Shown in pieces: positions 8,658-17,621 of a stretch of DNA of 64,000 bases. Where the stretch lies: the NCBI RefSeq assembly GCF_007748195.1, contig NZ_CP037920.1, positions 992,001 to 1,056,000 on the forward strand, in the 5' to 3' direction. The DNA is from Gimesia aquarii. Its GTDB lineage: Bacteria > Planctomycetota > Planctomycetia > Planctomycetales > Planctomycetaceae. The notes beneath the pieces were generated by a model, which was given only the letters and a program-made list of their open reading frames with translations, did not search any database and was not told the origin of the DNA. The position numbers and the translations under genes were made by a program. Position 1 is the stretch's first letter. Every line of letters begins with the position of its first letter.

Positions 8658-9278
8658 ATGATGACAAAAAATTCAGCGAAGAAAACAGCCGGCACAGCGA
8701 CTGCCCCGGAATTATCACCCGATGAGATTAGTGGGCAGCTTTCGCAACGAGTACGCGCTTTGCGAAAAGAACGTGGCTGGTCGTTGGATTCGTTGTCGGC
8801 GGCCTGTGGTGTCAGTCGTTCGATGTTAAGCCAAATCGAGCGGGGGGAAGCGAATCCCACGCTGGCCGTGACAGTCCGTATCTCACAGGCGTTCGGAATT
8901 GCACTCGGCGATTTGGTGGAAGCACCGATATCGACTTCTTCGATTGAAGTGATTCGCGCCGATGATAGGACGTTCCATTATCGTTCTGATTCCGAGTGCC
9001 GAATTCGAACTCTGTCCCCTCTTCATCTGGAGAAGGATGTGGAGTTCTATGAAGTACTTTTATATACGGGAGGCCAACTGAAAAGTGCACCCCACTTCAA
9101 AGGGACGCGCGAATTTCTCACCGTAGAAAAAGGAAAAATCCAATTGGAATCGGGTGAAGACTCCACATTGCTCGGTCCGGGAGATTCCGCCAGTTATCGC
9201 GTCGATGTGCCACATACCATCATCAATCGCGGACGTGGGGAAGCAGTGTTGTTTCTGGTGGTGATTTATCAGAATTGA
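8658..9278 (+). CDS. XRE-family regulator with C-terminal cupin domain
   Basis: The 206-residue protein has an N-terminal helix-turn-helix (about 29-88; LSQRVRALRKERGWSLDSLS, then CGVSRSMLSQIERGEANPTL) and a C-terminal cupin sensor (about 125-205; TREFLTVEKGKIQL, GPGDSASYRVDVPH). Family members repress or activate catabolic genes in response to a small ligand bound by the cupin. It is divergent from tdh-kbl with 129 bases between, so it probably controls threonine degradation, and perhaps its own gene. Two ATGs in tandem occur at the start (8658 and 8661). Confidence 0.85.
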   Translation: MMTKNSAKKTAGTATAPELSPDEISGQLSQRVRALRKERGWSLDSLSAACGVSRSMLSQIERGEANPTLAVTVRISQAFGIALGDLVEAPISTSSIEVIRADDRTFHYRSDSECRIRTLSPLHLEKDVEFYEVLLYTGGQLKSAPHFKGTREFLTVEKGKIQLESGEDSTLLGPGDSASYRVDVPHTIINRGRGEAVLFLVVIYQN

Positions 9279-9294
9279 AACGCATTTACTACTC

Positions 9295-10335
9295 TCACTG
9301 TTTGCAGGCGGACACAGGCTCTGCTTCCCGTTTTGCTAATTCATCTTCTTCAAGTAAGAGATATTTCTCACGGTGACGATCAGCCAGAATCGTATCAATG
9401 AAGAACTGTGAAGTGTGGAACATTAGCATGGGGAAGACGGCGGACGGAATTCCAGCGTTTCCAAACATGGAGGGATCGGTTGCCAGGAAGACCGCAATGG
9501 GTAGAGTCTTCTGGCTGCCGGCAAAGGCACTGGCGATTCGATCGCGCGGATGAAAATGAAGCGTTTTTCCCAAAAACATGTTGAGCACAAAGCCTGTGAC
9601 GTGGACCGCAATACAACTGATCCAGACGATGGCGACAGCGGCAAAGGAAATACCAAGTTGCGAAGTCTGAATACCAAAGCCTGTTTGTACGGCAGCGAGT
9701 AGAACCATCAGTAACACAAACACCAAAGCAATCGTACCCAGCTTGGATGTGATTTGGTCGGCAAACTTTGCGATTCTATGATTGAGCCTGAGTATTTGCC
9801 CGATAATGACAGGCAGCATGGCGGCATAAAACAGTTTTGTGATCATCTCAAAACGATCGAATTCAATTTCGCGCGACGTGATTAACAAGATCCAGAAAGG
9901 GACTGTGATAAAACAGGCACCATTGGTAATCATTGTCACCATTAAGGAAACGCCATCATTACCCCCCGCACGTCGTGTCCAGACAGAGGCCCCGCATAAC
10001 GTACAAGGGACGCAGGCCATAATGATCAGCCCAATTTTGAAGTCTGGTGTTAACTGCAAAGGCATTAAGCCCCAGGCGATTAAAGGGACCAGGATGATGT
10101 TCGTGGCCAGTGAAAGGAAAAGTGGACCTGGCTTTTTAATGGATGTCAGCAAATGCTCGGAATTTAAACTGAGCGACATCAAAAATAAAACAATCGCCGT
10201 CAACCAGGAGGGACGAATGAACTGTTTCAGTTCGGAGAGAATCTCTTCTGATCCCTGATGACCAGCATAAACACCGATGACAATGACCAGTGTGATACAA
10301 ATTAAAAACCAGCGACGACGTAGGAAGGCGAACAT
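9295..10335 (-). CDS. SBF-like (bile acid:sodium symporter family) membrane transporter
   Basis: The protein of about 346 residues has roughly ten membrane segments and matches the SBF-like group (YfeH type), with motifs such as FLMSLSLNSEHLL, ACVPCTLCGASVWTRRAGGN and AGSQKTLPIAVFLA. Known relatives move organic anions with sodium; the substrate here is unknown. The frame is open further upstream (to 10482), but that extension would overlap the upstream lipoprotein gene by 110 bases and is not membrane-like. I take the ATG at 10335 (MFAFLRRRWF), 37 bases after that gene's stop. The spacing suggests an operon with the lipoprotein. Confidence 0.85.
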   Translation of the reverse strand: MFAFLRRRWFLICITLVIVIGVYAGHQGSEEILSELKQFIRPSWLTAIVLFLMSLSLNSEHLLTSIKKPGPLFLSLATNIILVPLIAWGLMPLQLTPDFKIGLIIMACVPCTLCGASVWTRRAGGNDGVSLMVTMITNGACFITVPFWILLITSREIEFDRFEMITKLFYAAMLPVIIGQILRLNHRIAKFADQITSKLGTIALVFVLLMVLLAAVQTGFGIQTSQLGISFAAVAIVWISCIAVHVTGFVLNMFLGKTLHFHPRDRIASAFAGSQKTLPIAVFLATDPSMFGNAGIPSAVFPMLMFHTSQFFIDTILADRHREKYLLLEEDELAKREAEPVSACKQ

Positions 10336-10372
10336 ATTTCGAATTTCAGTTGAAGTTATGCCGATGAAATGT

Positions 10373-12058
10373 TTATTTCTTTGGCGCTTTTTCTCGAATA
10401 TCCTTCCAGCGTTCTTTGAAGTATTGGAATGCCGGTTTGATGGCAGCAGGAGGTTTATTTTCAGAGACGGAATAAATGGCACTGGATAACTTTCCTGCCT
10501 TGGCGTCGCTAATTGCCATTAAGTACATGGCAGCTAAGGTGCGGTCTGGCTCGACCCGTGAATAAAGCCGCAGATAATCATTAAACGACTTGGAAGCCGA
10601 GCTGTCTTCTCCCTGGAGATACTGTCCCAATGCCAGGAAATAAGCCGCCTGTTGTGCTGCCATCAGGTGCATCAGTCGGGTTTCCTGCGGTACGACTAAA
10701 TCGACTGGAAATCCTGCTTCCAGTCGCGTCGTGACATAACTGGATATGGCTGCCTGTTGATCTCCCATTAATTGTGTCGTTCTGGTTTTGAGCAATTTTT
10801 TTGAAGGAGGTCCCCATTGGACTTTAAACAAACCATCTGCGTTTTGAACCCGAGCTTTCGCATCGTAAGGAACAGGAGCACGGAATGGTAATTTCATCGC
10901 CTTAATTCTCTTGGCTATCTCACCTGTGGCAGCTGCACTTTTTCGCATTTGTTCGTCGGGATATTCTGAGACCTTGATGTCCGCTTCTTTCAGAATTCCT
11001 TTTCCAATGGTTTGAATATGGGCGATGAAACCGGGGTCTCCTTCAAATTCATCCAGGTTTCGAAACAGTACAAAGGTTTGTTTGCGCGAAAGCGAATCTT
11101 CCAATCGTCGCATTCTGGCTGACCATTCACAGCTTTGACCCATAATTAAAACTTGAGCGTTTTTCAGTTCTTCTGCTGAAAAACGATTTTCAGCGTCTTC
11201 ACCGTAAATGTTTTTCAGGATCTCCGGAGATTTGTAAACGGAAGCGAGCGTCGCCGGGTTTTGAATGAGTATGGAATTAGCGGGTTGTTCTGTAGCAGGT
11301 ATAGGAAGCCCCAGGACCGGATCAAATAAGTAAATCTCCTCGTCGATAAGAACTCCTACCAGAAGTTTAAAAGGAGCAGGCTTGGCAGGACGAAACAGAA
11401 CCGCATCAATGCGAAGTTGTCGCATAAGATTAATGTAGACCCAGGCGCGCTGTTCGGCAGATCCTGCTCCTAAAATACAGATTTCATAAGGAGACAGTGG
11501 CACGACGTTTTTTTCATCCGTAATCAGTGCAATGTTATTAATACAATAATAAAAAGCCGAGGTAGCGCGGTCCTTATCGTTAGTCTTTCCTTCGATCGCC
11601 GCGTTGATCATGCCTTTAAAAAGCTGTGAATTGCGGATGAATTTTCCGTCAAGCTTAGTAAAGCGAGTGAGATCCATCTTCGCGAGTTGTGCTTCACTTA
11701 AATATTTTTTCAAGAATGGTTTTTGTGAATCTGTTATAACAGGGGGCTTGGAATCGAAATTTCCACACTTGGAAGTCCATTGGTTTAACAGTTCAATTGC
11801 AGATTCCAGCGTGGCGCTGATCCCCAAACGATCAGGTTCCAGCATGCTCATCGCGTTATCAATGTAACTGTTGCAATCCGGGTCGTCTGATTCGGAATCT
11901 GAATTCTGAGCATTGTCTTCGGAATTCAGATTCTGTGCTGGTGGAGGAGCGGGTTTTTCACAACCGGGAATGGTTATCAACAAACCAATGAAAATAACGC
12001 CCAGCAGGAAAACCGAAGGAGTTCTGAATTTGTGATGTTGCAGATTTGTCAATGTCAT
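10373..12058 (-). CDS. lipoprotein with transglutaminase-like domain
   Basis: The 561-residue product starts with a lipoprotein signal (hydrophobic 16-30, lipobox ending at C33 in TIPGC), so it is anchored at the outer face of a membrane. A central segment (CILGAGSAEQRAWVYINLMRQLRIDAVLFRP, about 205-235) resembles the transglutaminase-like fold used by many bacterial exported proteins, with C206 near the expected nucleophile position; the rest of a Cys-His-Asp triad is not certain. The C-terminal part is alpha-helical. Planctomycetes encode several such proteins of unknown role. It shares a strand with the transporter gene downstream. Confidence 0.65.
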   Translation of the reverse strand: MTLTNLQHHKFRTPSVFLLGVIFIGLLITIPGCEKPAPPPAQNLNSEDNAQNSDSESDDPDCNSYIDNAMSMLEPDRLGISATLESAIELLNQWTSKCGNFDSKPPVITDSQKPFLKKYLSEAQLAKMDLTRFTKLDGKFIRNSQLFKGMINAAIEGKTNDKDRATSAFYYCINNIALITDEKNVVPLSPYEICILGAGSAEQRAWVYINLMRQLRIDAVLFRPAKPAPFKLLVGVLIDEEIYLFDPVLGLPIPATEQPANSILIQNPATLASVYKSPEILKNIYGEDAENRFSAEELKNAQVLIMGQSCEWSARMRRLEDSLSRKQTFVLFRNLDEFEGDPGFIAHIQTIGKGILKEADIKVSEYPDEQMRKSAAATGEIAKRIKAMKLPFRAPVPYDAKARVQNADGLFKVQWGPPSKKLLKTRTTQLMGDQQAAISSYVTTRLEAGFPVDLVVPQETRLMHLMAAQQAAYFLALGQYLQGEDSSASKSFNDYLRLYSRVEPDRTLAAMYLMAISDAKAGKLSSAIYSVSENKPPAAIKPAFQYFKERWKDIREKAPKK

Positions 12059-12225
12059 ATCAGTCGTTGCTTTGCGGGAATAGACGTCTCTACCGATAAT
12101 ATGGGTGGAAATGAGTCTTCAATTAATCAGATCCGTCTACGGATAAGTACAGAAATAATGAAGGCAGTAGCACTCCTTTTCTATACTATAACCGATTTTC
12201 AATCAGATGGAATGTCTGAACGTCA

Positions 12226-13059
12226 TCAGATTTCGTTAACCAGTGAGCGGAATTTCTGTAAATTGACGGCAAAATCAGCAAACTGATCTAATGGTAACAT
12301 ATTGGGTCCATCACTGAGTGCTTGGGACGGATCAGGATGAGTTTCCGCAAAAATCCCATCACAGCCACAGGCAACGGCTGCTCTTGCGAGAAAGGGAATC
12401 ATGTCCCGCTGTCCCCCTGTCGATTTTCCACCGGGGGTTTGCACACTGTGAGTGGCATCAAATATGACAGGGGTTCCCATGTTTTGCATGATGGGGATAC
12501 AGCGCATGTCATTTACCAGTCGTCCGTATCCAAAAGTAGTTCCCCGTTCGGTGAGCATTAACTGGTCCAGACCGAATGCCTCACATTTCTTGACCGCGTG
12601 AATGCAGTCTTCCGGTGCGACAAACTGTGGTTTTTTGATATTCACAACTCCCTGATGTTTCAAGGCAGCCTTGGATGCTTCTTCCAGTAAATCGGTCTGC
12701 CGCGCAAGAAACGCAGGTATCTGAAGGATCCGGCACACTTCTGCAGCCGGCGCAGCCTGACCTGGTTCGTGGATATCTGTTGTGACTTCCAGGCCCGTTT
12801 CCTGTTTGACTTTTGCCAGGATCTCAAGCCCCGCGTCGAGCCCGGGACCTCGAAAACTGTCAACACTGGTTCGATTCGCCTTGTCAAAACTGCATTTGAA
12901 AATCAAAGGCAAATTTTCCCTGGCGGCAATTTCAGCGAGTTGTTTTGCCGTGGTCAGAACAAGTTCTTCACTTTCAATCACGCACGGACCTGCGATAAAG
13001 ACAAGAGGGAGATTGGTACCGCATTGAATGTTTCCAATGGTCACGGGATTTTGAGGCAC
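12226..13059 (-). CDS. kdsA: 3-deoxy-8-phosphooctulonate synthase (KDO-8-P synthase)
   Basis: This 277-residue aldolase joins phosphoenolpyruvate and arabinose 5-phosphate to form KDO 8-phosphate for the lipopolysaccharide core. Characteristic phrases are [40 protein letters not shown] and [16 protein letters not shown]. Length matches the family (about 280). The start is GTG at 13059, preceded by a well-placed AAGGA. It supports an outer membrane containing KDO-type lipopolysaccharide in this organism. A lipid kinase gene lies 50 bases upstream on the same strand. Confidence 0.95.
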   Translation of the reverse strand: MPQNPVTIGNIQCGTNLPLVFIAGPCVIESEELVLTTAKQLAEIAARENLPLIFKCSFDKANRTSVDSFRGPGLDAGLEILAKVKQETGLEVTTDIHEPGQAAPAAEVCRILQIPAFLARQTDLLEEASKAALKHQGVVNIKKPQFVAPEDCIHAVKKCEAFGLDQLMLTERGTTFGYGRLVNDMRCIPIMQNMGTPVIFDATHSVQTPGGKSTGGQRDMIPFLARAAVACGCDGIFAETHPDPSQALSDGPNMLPLDQFADFAVNLQKFRSLVNEI

Positions 13060-13109
13060 AGAGAAATCCTTTATGGCTGTATTGAGAGAGCATCGTCAAC
13101 GAATCTGAA

Positions 13110-14012
13110 TTATTGATCATTTGCAGAGTTTGAGCAAGGGACGATAAAGTGTGCTGCTGCAGGAATCACTTGAATCTCTGCTGGTGTAAAGCCGGAAGCA
13201 TCACCGTCGGTTTGAACGGGAACCGGCTGAGCAGACTGGATCCGAATGTAAGATGTCTGTAATTTTTGAATGCCCTTTGAGTCAAGATGAGTACCACGGA
13301 TAATGCGATACACGTATTTGAGCATATTCCAGACCCCTTTTTCCTGTAAGAGAATCACGTCGAGCAGGCCATCATGATCGTTGGCGGCAGGTGCGAAATT
13401 CAAATTCAATCCATAAGCGGGAATGTTCACCACAATCGCATGATAGGCGGTCGTTTCGTACTCACCCGCATTGTCTCGCGTTGTGATCTGGAGTTCTTCA
13501 AAGGGAAAGGACCAGAGCATTTTCAAAATGGGTTTCAGATAGCTGAGATGGGAGATATTTCCTTTTCGGGACCGAGCCAGTTCCAAAGCAACGGCAGCAT
13601 CGAAGCCGATGCTTGCCATCAAGACAAATTTTCGGTCATTGAGTTGGCAGAGATCAATATTCCGTGTGGTACCCTGACTAATTATGTCTGCAACAAACTG
13701 GCCGGATTTGGGGATGCCAAGATAACGGGCGAGCAAATTTTCTGTTCCTAGAGGAAGAATGGTGATTTTTTGATGGGGATAGCGATTAATTACATCTTGA
13801 ACGGTCCCATCTCCACCTGCAGCCACAACACACAGCGGCTGCTCGTCTACTGCCAGTTGATTTAGAATGTCCTGCATACGGTCGCGATTGGAAAAAAGCC
13901 GGGGTCGTATTCCTTTCAGTTTGAGATGCTGGATCAATTCCAGTAGCAATGAGGCTCGATTTCCCGTACCAGATATTGGGTTTCTTTGTATGGCGACCCA
14001 AGGTGTAGGCAT
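13110..14012 (-). CDS. diacylglycerol/sphingosine kinase-family lipid kinase
   Basis: The 300-residue product has the DAGK catalytic domain at the N-terminus, with the nucleotide loop GGDGTVQDVINRY (about 66-78) and PLGTENLLARYLGIP, and the usual beta-sandwich C-terminal domain. YegS and DgkB relatives phosphorylate diacylglycerol, phosphatidylglycerol or other membrane lipids at the cytoplasmic face. The true lipid cannot be read from sequence. It is followed by kdsA after 50 bases, so both may belong to an envelope-lipid transcript. The ATG at 14012 starts a family-typical MPTPWVAIQRNPISG. Confidence 0.85.
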   Translation of the reverse strand: MPTPWVAIQRNPISGTGNRASLLLELIQHLKLKGIRPRLFSNRDRMQDILNQLAVDEQPLCVVAAGGDGTVQDVINRYPHQKITILPLGTENLLARYLGIPKSGQFVADIISQGTTRNIDLCQLNDRKFVLMASIGFDAAVALELARSRKGNISHLSYLKPILKMLWSFPFEELQITTRDNAGEYETTAYHAIVVNIPAYGLNLNFAPAANDHDGLLDVILLQEKGVWNMLKYVYRIIRGTHLDSKGIQKLQTSYIRIQSAQPVPVQTDGDASGFTPAEIQVIPAAAHFIVPCSNSANDQ

Positions 14013-14411
14013 TTTTTTGTATTCTTCTGCGTCAATGAGTGATTGCGTTCAGTGAATTGGCTACTTGTCAGCCAGTCAATTAAGCCTATAAACTTGAGGA
14101 AAAGTATTCATTCTGGTTCAGAATTGTGAAAAAATGTAAGATTCCTGTTGTTGGATCTTAATTTTGACTCTCAGAAAGCCGATTTCATAGTTACGATGTG
14201 CTTGTAGTTTTCACTCGTCTCTGTTTTTAGCCAAAAAGCATAAAACCCGAACGAGTATTCTAGCATTTACACCTTAAAAGACGTAATAAAAGAATACTAC
14301 TTAGTTCCAGTTTGATTTTTTTACTCGTTAACTGAAACAACGGGGGCTTCGTTTTGGATATTTTTTTAAGTCTAGCATTGTATTTCTTAGTGGACAAAGG
14401 CTGATTTTGCA
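14013..14411. other. 400-base spacer between divergent genes
   Basis: AT-rich region between the lipid kinase (minus) and the PAS/GAF protein (plus). It must hold both promoters. A small imperfect inverted repeat (TTCTG-GTT-CAGAA) lies near 14110-14123. I see no gene or clear promoter pair. Confidence 0.5.
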
Positions 14412-16136
14412 GTGACCAATCCGCAAAAAATTCTCTTCTGTGGGCCTACTGACGACCAGACATCTGCGTTAAGAGAGAAATTCTCATCAAATGACTATCT
14501 GGTGGTGACCCCGGAAAATCTAGCGGAAGGTATTCAAGAGTTCGATCAGGGGAATGTTTCTGCTCTGGTGGTTCCTGCCACTCCTGGAACATTGCCGCTT
14601 GCTCTAATTCAATCGGGTAACCTGCTTGAATTTTTACCGCATGCTGTTGCAATACTCGATGCAGACTTGAGGATTCTTTGGGCCAATCATCAATTGGGTG
14701 AGTTGTGTGATCAGCAGTCTCCACTCATTGGGCGTCCCTTTTATGATGCGTTTGGTGCTCCTGAAATATTAGGCCCCGACTTCAGTCCCTTTCACACCGC
14801 ATTTTCGACAAGATCTGTCGCCAAGAGTGGCTTACGAGTTGGCGATAAAAGCTATTATGACGTGGAAGTGATGCCCGTGCTGAGCGATGTGGAAGGTGGA
14901 CAGGAGCCTTCGTATCTGGTGGCCAGCATCCGAGATATCTCCGAAGAAGTCCTGCAACGGCAAAAATTGAATGCCATTTATCAGGCAGGTTTGGAACTGG
15001 GGGATCTTTCTCCTGAAGAAATCTTCGAGATGACTACCGAAGATCGTGTCGAATTGTTAAAAGCCAAAATTTTGCACTATACACAGGATCTGCTGGAATT
15101 TGAAACTGTTGAAATCCGCATTCTGGACAAAGCCACGAATCGCCTGGATGTGTTATTAGCAGTGGGTATGGAACAAGTGGCAGCAGATCGGACACTACAT
15201 GCCGAGCCTGAAGGCAACGGTGTAACCGGTTTTGTCGCAGCCACTGGAAAGAGTTACCTGTGTGAGGACACGGCACATGACCCGCTCTATATGACAGGAG
15301 CTCCTGACGCGCGTAGTTCATTAACGGTTCCTTTAAACCTGCATGATGAAGTGTTAGGCACCTTCAATGTAGAAAGTCCACATGCAGGTGCCTTCGATGA
15401 AAATGATTTGCATTTTCTGGAACTGTTCAGTCGCGAAGTGGCGATTGCTTTGAATACGCTCGAGCTGTTGGTGGTCGAAAAATTAACAACGGCCTCTACC
15501 AGCACCGAATTAATTATGCGTGGTGTCGTGGATCCCGTTGATGAAATCCTTAACGATACTGCCTGGATTCTGGAGCGTTACATTGGTCATGAGCCTAATG
15601 TATGTGAGCGATTGCAACGTATCCTCAAAGATACGCGTCACATCAAACAACTGATTCAACAGGTGGGAGAAGAAATGGCTCCCCAGACACCCCATCATCA
15701 TAATGTGCCTACGATGAGACAGGTGAATCCCAAGTTACTTAATAAGCGGATTCTGGTTGTTGACAGTGATGCTTCTGTCAGACGCGCCGCACACGAACTG
15801 TTGGGACGACTGGGGTGTGAGGTGGAAACGGCTCACGATGGCGAAGAAGCATTTTTGATGGTACGCAGCTTTCATTACGATGTGGTCATCGCAGACATTC
15901 GCCTGCCGGACATGAATGGATATGAGTGCTTCTCTCAAATACGCGATATCCATGAACACTTGCCAGTGATTCTGATGACCGGTTTTGGATACGACCCGAC
16001 GCATTCGATTGTCAAAGCACGTCAACTTGGTCTGAAATGCGTGCTCTATAAACCGTTTCGTCTCGATCAGCTGGTTTCCGGTGTCGAAAAAGCAGTCAGC
16101 ATTTCCGAAGACATGACTCCGGAAACTTCGAACTGA
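14412..16136 (+). CDS. PAS-GAF-receiver signalling protein with degenerate kinase core
   Basis: The 574-residue protein contains, in order, an N-terminal receiver-like domain lacking a clear phospho-aspartate (1-65), a PAS domain (about 75-190), a GAF domain (about 205-355), a helical segment (about 360-430) placed like a histidine-kinase dimerisation domain but without an H-box histidine or ATPase domain, and a complete receiver (about 442-560) with phospho-acceptor D495 in VIADIRLPDMNGYE and the conserved lysine in LYKPF. It is probably a cytoplasmic adaptor that takes phosphate from a kinase encoded elsewhere. No DNA-binding output is visible. The start is GTG at 14412. Confidence 0.8.
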   Translation: MTNPQKILFCGPTDDQTSALREKFSSNDYLVVTPENLAEGIQEFDQGNVSALVVPATPGTLPLALIQSGNLLEFLPHAVAILDADLRILWANHQLGELCDQQSPLIGRPFYDAFGAPEILGPDFSPFHTAFSTRSVAKSGLRVGDKSYYDVEVMPVLSDVEGGQEPSYLVASIRDISEEVLQRQKLNAIYQAGLELGDLSPEEIFEMTTEDRVELLKAKILHYTQDLLEFETVEIRILDKATNRLDVLLAVGMEQVAADRTLHAEPEGNGVTGFVAATGKSYLCEDTAHDPLYMTGAPDARSSLTVPLNLHDEVLGTFNVESPHAGAFDENDLHFLELFSREVAIALNTLELLVVEKLTTASTSTELIMRGVVDPVDEILNDTAWILERYIGHEPNVCERLQRILKDTRHIKQLIQQVGEEMAPQTPHHHNVPTMRQVNPKLLNKRILVVDSDASVRRAAHELLGRLGCEVETAHDGEEAFLMVRSFHYDVVIADIRLPDMNGYECFSQIRDIHEHLPVILMTGFGYDPTHSIVKARQLGLKCVLYKPFRLDQLVSGVEKAVSISEDMTPETSN

Positions 16137-16215
16137 CTTCAACCACTCCTGTCTGTTCTCTTCCCCGCTGGTTCTTAGAACGTTTCAGAAGAGTTTGTTG
16201 AGTCGATGATGTGTT

Positions 16216-17463
16216 TCATTTTGCTTTCTTGTTCTTCAACCGTTGATCCAGTTCCAGAACTTTACCGATGATGCGTTCTTCAACGTCTGGTTTATAGGGA
16301 CGGCTGGCTTCGTAGCCTCCTTCAAGAAGGACGCGCTTACTGGGAATGTAACCCGAATAAACATTTGAATAACCGGCGACCCAGATGGCTGGCCCTTCAG
16401 GTTCAAACAATTCCTGCTTGATGCGGAGTGAATAATCAACGACGACTTCAGTACCCAAGGCAACAATCGTCAGATCATTGCCAAACTGAATCACCTGGAC
16501 TGGATAATCCCAGGGTTCCCGTTTTTTTTCCGGCAGGTATTCCAGTCGCACGGTTTCATAAGTAGCTTTGAGAGGTCCATGCAGGGGATGTTGATGCCGC
16601 AGGGCACGCTGATTGACTTCCAGGGCCGCTTCGACTGCTGTGGCCAGGGAACGTCCATGTTTGTGAGCATAATGTAATTCGCTACGTGGATAAGGATTTT
16701 GATCTCCGCCACATCCCATCATGAATAAAGCAGTGACACCAGGATGATCTTTTTCGAAATACTCCTGTGCAAATCCCGCATAATCACCCAGCCACTTGCG
16801 AAAACCCATCGTCGTATTGTGGCAGGCATAACCAAACATGACTGCTTTCAACTCCCCTTTCGGGTCGTCCACGCGTAAGACTGGCACCTGATGATCTACC
16901 AACCCATTTGGATTGGGGTGATTACGATAACCAGTGGCACTCGGAGTGCGACGATTCATGGCGACCGAGCAGCGTGCAGTCGACCAGCTCAGTTTCGCAG
17001 GCTGCAAACCCTCAAGTGCTTGACCAATGGTCTTAACCAGAGTTTGCGCTAAAGTATCATAATAAGCTTTCGCATCATCGCGACCGTAAGCGGGGCCACA
17101 ATGAGTATGCGAGGCATTCATCAAAAGTGCCTGCGGAGGCAGGTTAAATTTTTCCTGAACCTGCTTTGTCACATCAGCCCGCAATTGATCAATCACACCG
17201 ATTAGATCGAGAGTTAAAAAGACAACTCGGTTACCGCCTTGGTCTTCAACAGCTAACGCTTTAGCAAACAGATCCTGCTCAGTTCCTTCAGCAGGTTCTT
17301 TGCGACCCGCATACCCGGCCATTCGTAGCGGCTTTTCTGGAGTAATCCTGGCGGAGGCCACACCAGCTTTCCATTCCATACTCTCCGATTGAGCAGATTC
17401 TGCGGCGAAGAGGGACAAGTTAGAACTGGAAACAAACAAGAGGCAAAACAAGAATCGATACAT
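16216..17463 (-). CDS. neutral/alkaline ceramidase N-terminal-domain protein, exported
   Basis: The protein of about 415 residues has a Sec signal (MYRFLFCLLFVSSSNLSLFA) and the N-terminal catalytic fold of neutral ceramidases: GVASARITPEKPLRMAGY near the start, NASHTHCGPAYG (a metal-binding His pair) and MMGCGGDQNPYPR. Known family members cleave the amide bond of ceramide, but the many planctomycete copies lack the C-terminal lipid-binding domain and their substrates are unknown. I use the ATG at 17463, which starts exactly at the signal peptide; the frame upstream to 17517 is not signal-like. A second family member lies at 57913-59340. Confidence 0.8.
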   Translation of the reverse strand: MYRFLFCLLFVSSSNLSLFAAESAQSESMEWKAGVASARITPEKPLRMAGYAGRKEPAEGTEQDLFAKALAVEDQGGNRVVFLTLDLIGVIDQLRADVTKQVQEKFNLPPQALLMNASHTHCGPAYGRDDAKAYYDTLAQTLVKTIGQALEGLQPAKLSWSTARCSVAMNRRTPSATGYRNHPNPNGLVDHQVPVLRVDDPKGELKAVMFGYACHNTTMGFRKWLGDYAGFAQEYFEKDHPGVTALFMMGCGGDQNPYPRSELHYAHKHGRSLATAVEAALEVNQRALRHQHPLHGPLKATYETVRLEYLPEKKREPWDYPVQVIQFGNDLTIVALGTEVVVDYSLRIKQELFEPEGPAIWVAGYSNVYSGYIPSKRVLLEGGYEASRPYKPDVEERIIGKVLELDQRLKNKKAK

Positions 17464-17621
17464 GCTGAATGACTTTCCTGTTACAGGCGAGTGTGTTTGC
17501 GATGAGAACGGAGCCAATCGCGGTGTGATTTCATACTTTCATCGTACTCGGTTGAAACAGAGTGAGCAACGATTCGTTATTTATTTTACGATGAATGCTG
17601 GTTTTATGCTCACGAGTCTGT

